Below are positions 35,901 through 38,304 of a stretch of DNA of 38,304 nucleotides, one piece after another. The notes beneath the pieces are model-generated. The model was not told the DNA's origin. It saw nothing but the letters and a program-made list of their open reading frames with translations, and did no database searches. The DNA lies in the NCBI GenBank assembly GCA_024693325.1, contig JAILLA010000019.1:1-38304 (forward strand), written 5' to 3'. The stretch is from Solobacterium sp. (lineage in GTDB: Bacteria > Bacillota_I > Bacilli_A > Erysipelotrichales > Erysipelotrichaceae). Position 1 is the stretch's first letter, and every line of letters begins with the position of its first letter. The translations under genes were made by a program, and so were the position numbers.

Positions 35901-38304
35901 TCACGATGACCACAACAGAACTGAGGGTCGCTGTAGGTGATACCGGTAAAATACAGGCTTCTGTCGTACCGGAAAATGCCGGCAACAAGACGATCCTCTG
36001 GTCTTCAGATAATGAAAGCATTGCGTCTGTCAATGATGAAGGCATCGTTACAGGTACTACGGCAGGTACAGCTGTGATCACAGCGACAACGGAAGACGGC
36101 GGATACACAGCTCAGTGCACTGTTACGGTCTATACAGTTCATGCTGAAGGGATCACAGTAGATGATGAAGCTTCACCTTCAGAGATCGAGTTCGGCAGTG
36201 CCAGTGCAGTCGTGATCACATTTGAACCTCTGAATACAACGAACAAAGGACTGACATGGAAGTCCAGTGATACAAGTATTGCGACAGTTGATGAAAACGG
36301 TGTCGTGACAGCAGTCGGAGAAGGTCACGTAACGATCACAGCAACATCGGAGGACGGCGGATTCACTGCATCCAAAGAGATCGAGATCATCTATCATCAT
36401 GTTCAAAGCATTGCGTTTGCTGAAGAAACTGTTGAGCTTCCGGAAGAAGCAGTAAGTCAGCTTCAGGTTCTCTTTACACCGGAGAATGCATCAAACAAAG
36501 CAGTGACATATTCTTCGGATCATGAAGAGATCGTTACAGTCGACAGTGAAGGCAGAATTACAGGTGTCAAGGAAGGCAGTGCATTGATCACTGCGGTAAC
36601 TGAAGACGGCAATAAAACTGCGCAGTGCAGTGTCACAGTTCTGATGAAGGATATTATCATCAGAAATCTGGAATCATCTTATGAGTTTACAAGTACTGCG
36701 ATCAAGCCGGAGATCGAAGTATATGACAACGGTACGCTTCTGACACCTAAAACAGACTATACGATCACCTATAAGAACAATACGAAAGCATATACGCTTA
36801 CAGAAGATGACCCTGAATTCAGTGCAAAGAAAGCACCTCAGATCATCCTCAAATCCAACAGTAAGGGCAACTACAAAGGCTCCAAGACTGTATACTTTGC
36901 GATCGATCCGATCGAATTGTCTGATGAAAGCATAACGGTAGATGCGCTGACCGTTCAGGAAACAGGAAAGATATTGTCACCTGTTCCGGTTGTATACTTC
37001 AACGGAAAGAAACTGAAGGCTAAGACAGACTATATCGTAGATTACACAGGCTGGGACCGCCTGACAGGTGATGAAAACAATGAAGCAGTTATTACTGTCA
37101 TCGGAAAAGAAAACGGCAACTTCAGCGGGGAACGGAAAGTAACAGTATATGTTGCGCCGAAGGGCACAACTGTTCCGGTATCCAAACTGAAGGTAACGGC
37201 GGCAACACTTAAGTATGAAGACCTCACAGAAGAGAACTTCACTGAGAAGGTGGCCGACGCCATTACTGTCAAGGATGGAAAGACCGATCTGCAGGAAGGA
37301 TACAATTACACCATCAAAGATATCAAGCCTGAGGACAGGGCAGTCGGAAGCTTCAAGGTAACACTGGTGGGAGACGGCTCCGAATATATCGGAGAACGTA
37401 CAGTCACTGTCAAGATCACAGGTATTGCACTCACAGACAAGAAAGTCAAAGCATTAACAGGTCTGAGTTATCCGTACACAGGAGAAGAAATCACATTCAC
37501 TCCTGCAGCACATCTTGTTTCCTATAACGGAAAAGATCTGACAGAAGGAACAGACTATGTGATCGACAGTTATACCAAGAACCTGAATGCCGGTACAGCA
37601 ACAGTCACTCTTAAAGGTATCAACAACTATACCGGTACGAAGAAAGTCACATTCAAGATCACTCCTGTCATATATGAAGAGGGTAATCCTGAATTTGATA
37701 TTGATGTTAATGACGCTGTTTACTGCAAGGGCGGAACGATCCCGGAAGTGCATGTATTCTGGAACGGTACTGAACTGAATGCCGGTACAGACTACACACT
37801 GAAATGTGCAGATAACAAGAAGGTTACGGATGAATCTGTAAGTAAATGGCCGACAGTAACCATTACTTTCAAAGGCAACTACAAGGGTACAGTCAGAAGA
37901 GACTTCTTCATCGATCCGAAACCGCTGGATCTGGTAACCATCACAGCCAAGGATAAGGTATATTCCGCAAAAGCGAATTCCTGGAAGAGCGCACCTGTAC
38001 TGAAGGATACAGATGGTAAAACACTGAAAGCAGGAACAGACTACGATAAGAACATTACCTATACAACAGAAGACGGTGATGAACTTCCTGCAGAAGTTGA
38101 ACCCGGAACTGTCATTAAGGTCACAGTTACAGGCAAAGGCAGTTATACTGGAACGGCAGAAGTCTTCTACCATATTCTTGAAACAGGCAAAGATATCAGT
38201 AAAGCAACGTTTAAGATCACTAATAAAGAGTACACAGGAAGTGAAGTAACTCTGACAGCAGCTGATATTACAGCAACCATCAACAAGACAACACCGCTCG
38301 AACT
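32981..38304 (+). CDS. Giant secreted BspA-like LRR and Ig-like protein, 3' end outside window
   Basis: Over 1,770 codons are open from ATG 32981 to the right edge. Residues 1-28 are a signal peptide (cleavage after PVSA). Residues 29 to about 128 are a Glu-rich, disordered linker. Residues about 150-785 hold more than 20 BspA-type leucine-rich repeats (I.IGxxAFxxCxSLxxVxIPxSV pattern). Residues about 804-1220 hold five Big2 Ig-like domains (each with TWKSSDxxIATVD...GVVTGV). From about 1225 comes a series of MBG/YDG-type repeats (NYTGTKKVTFKI). BspA proteins mediate adhesion and host contact. A sorting signal, if present, lies beyond the window. No frame interruption is seen. Confidence 0.93.
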   Translation, partial: MSHKSNHIFSMILAFFMCFNNMVMPVSAEGESVPEITEEPTAEIVQEEAYSEEETPVETESVIEEQEEESSSETEPVPEIETYEEPVEDENSAEQELQSIEEPSAEVSEEEPVEESEPEQEDAEETILFAGETDPSQFTTVDNADGTVSIKMYSGTDTAVVIPSTIDGKTVTAISDYAFNGNSTIISVEIPGSVKSIGRQAFENDSKLETVTLHEGLTTIANMAFSSCASLKNINLPDTLTTMDGSIFRECTSLENISLPAGLTEIGQSAFLGCTSLNRVVIPNGVTQISLFLFQNCTSLTEVSIPDSVISIGQDAFKNCSSLAKINIPSSVKSISGFSGCTSLKTAGPVGSGKNIEIEYTDTFSDMYMTSGLFANLTEITIGNNVKTIAQNAFKRCPLTNIVIPDSVTKIGNQAFFESTNLTKVIVPGSVTSMGNQAFYNCTGLKTAGPIGSGANIEFGWTQELPYGAFYYANYLTSVTIPDGIKTIGRAAFLNCHNLVSVSIPDSVTTISDNAFDTCKSLTDISIPDSVTNLSQRVFQNCEKLVNVRMPQNISKLGQYTFSGCSSLKSIVVPEGVTEIDQNAFYKCTSLTDVSLPDSLNHMYASVFAECTSLETLEFPKSMSEGFAGYTFQNCTNLKKVVWPLDFTYIPVQTFQNCVSLTDINLSHIKTIGSSAFEGCTSLETVDAESIRELGTGAFAGCSSLKKVSFIQFSTGYYGNDVYASKIASNLFKDCTSLKELYFEVPENVFNGNNKFIVDAGAFTNCPDHMTIHFFGGSDQWANKTVNSGNEPLETANIIYEGSAQSISIDKTSYSVGVGGSITIGHSKTPGSYSEDYLIWESNRPEIAYVDKNGVVTGISEGTATITLSVPNSTLIKSCTVKVGAVHAEGISIAPAADTVSVGNTVDLDPVFEPENAVNKRVTWKSSDTGIATVDSNGVVTGVSVGTVTITVTAEDGGFTAFKTMTVINPVTGITMTTTELRVAVGDTGKIQASVVPENAGNKTILWSSDNESIASVNDEGIVTGTTAGTAVITATTEDGGYTAQCTVTVYTVHAEGITVDDEASPSEIEFGSASAVVITFEPLNTTNKGLTWKSSDTSIATVDENGVVTAVGEGHVTITATSEDGGFTASKEIEIIYHHVQSIAFAEETVELPEEAVSQLQVLFTPENASNKAVTYSSDHEEIVTVDSEGRITGVKEGSALITAVTEDGNKTAQCSVTVLMKDIIIRNLESSYEFTSTAIKPEIEVYDNGTLLTPKTDYTITYKNNTKAYTLTEDDPEFSAKKAPQIILKSNSKGNYKGSKTVYFAIDPIELSDESITVDALTVQETGKILSPVPVVYFNGKKLKAKTDYIVDYTGWDRLTGDENNEAVITVIGKENGNFSGERKVTVYVAPKGTTVPVSKLKVTAATLKYEDLTEENFTEKVADAITVKDGKTDLQEGYNYTIKDIKPEDRAVGSFKVTLVGDGSEYIGERTVTVKITGIALTDKKVKALTGLSYPYTGEEITFTPAAHLVSYNGKDLTEGTDYVIDSYTKNLNAGTATVTLKGINNYTGTKKVTFKITPVIYEEGNPEFDIDVNDAVYCKGGTIPEVHVFWNGTELNAGTDYTLKCADNKKVTDESVSKWPTVTITFKGNYKGTVRRDFFIDPKPLDLVTITAKDKVYSAKANSWKSAPVLKDTDGKTLKAGTDYDKNITYTTEDGDELPAEVEPGTVIKVTVTGKGSYTGTAEVFYHILETGKDISKATFKITNKEYTGSEVTLTAADITATINKTTPLE

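Noticed and set aside
37454..38173. Reverse-strand frame within the surface protein
   Set aside because: Shadow of the repeat-rich coding strand; repeats there prevent stops on the other strand.

Overview
The window is the late half of a temperate siphophage (prophage) of a Gram-positive, low-to-mid GC Firmicute, followed by host chromosome. The host genes (Spx, a ComK-like protein, RecD2, MnmA, a BspA-like surface protein, strong AGGAGG-type ribosome sites, extended -10 promoters) suggest a Bacillota member, possibly an Erysipelotrichales gut bacterium. The family assignment is inference; the phylum is well supported.

Prophage, 1 to about 23350. Positions 1-3911 hold about sixteen small, tightly packed genes: zinc ribbons, a DUF551 protein, a tiny membrane peptide, an HTH protein and an ArpU/RinA-like late regulator. 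The first nine are chained by ATGA start/stop overlaps. A TTCGG repeat cluster and an intrinsic terminator (3915-4000) separate this region from the packaging module: Cys-rich ORF, HNH endonuclease, a 132 bp likely cos region, P27-type small terminase and large terminase. The HK97-type head module follows (portal, S78-like protease, major capsid protein with N-terminal scaffold domain, connectors). The tail module comprises a phi13-type major tail protein, a tail chaperone pair joined by a -1 frameshift on an A-run, a short tape measure, tail-tip proteins, a BppU-like baseplate protein and tail fibres. A gene-free but highly structured stretch (20941-21378) then precedes lysis. It contains nested hairpins, a 21 bp direct repeat and a tRNA-like acceptor plus T-arm. 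The lysis cassette has a CHAP + phosphodiester-glycosidase-like lysin whose 3' end encodes a holin in the same frame, with its own ribosome site and start, followed by an XhlA-like protein. The phage ends at the 3' end of a minus-strand tRNA-Gln(CUG) gene, the likely attachment site. The integrase and the other att site would lie left of the window.

Chromosome, 23351-38304. A housekeeping run follows the tRNA: rdgB, a TIGR01906-like membrane protein and trmL overlap as one operon. Next come a small membrane protein, a RidA-like protein and a ComK-like regulator, then spx, mnmA and recD2. After a terminator there is a two-gene operon of Gfo/Idh/MocA oxidoreductases. Last is the 5' part, over 1,770 codons, of a giant secreted protein with BspA-type leucine-rich repeats and bacterial Ig-like domains, which runs off the right edge.

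The points most worth following up are the structured RNA with tRNA-like 3' domain (20941-21378), the in-frame internal holin start inside the lysin gene (22643-22854), the programmed frameshift (12618-12627), and the phage/tRNA-Gln junction, where the tRNA's terminator appears to be supplied by phage-side DNA.
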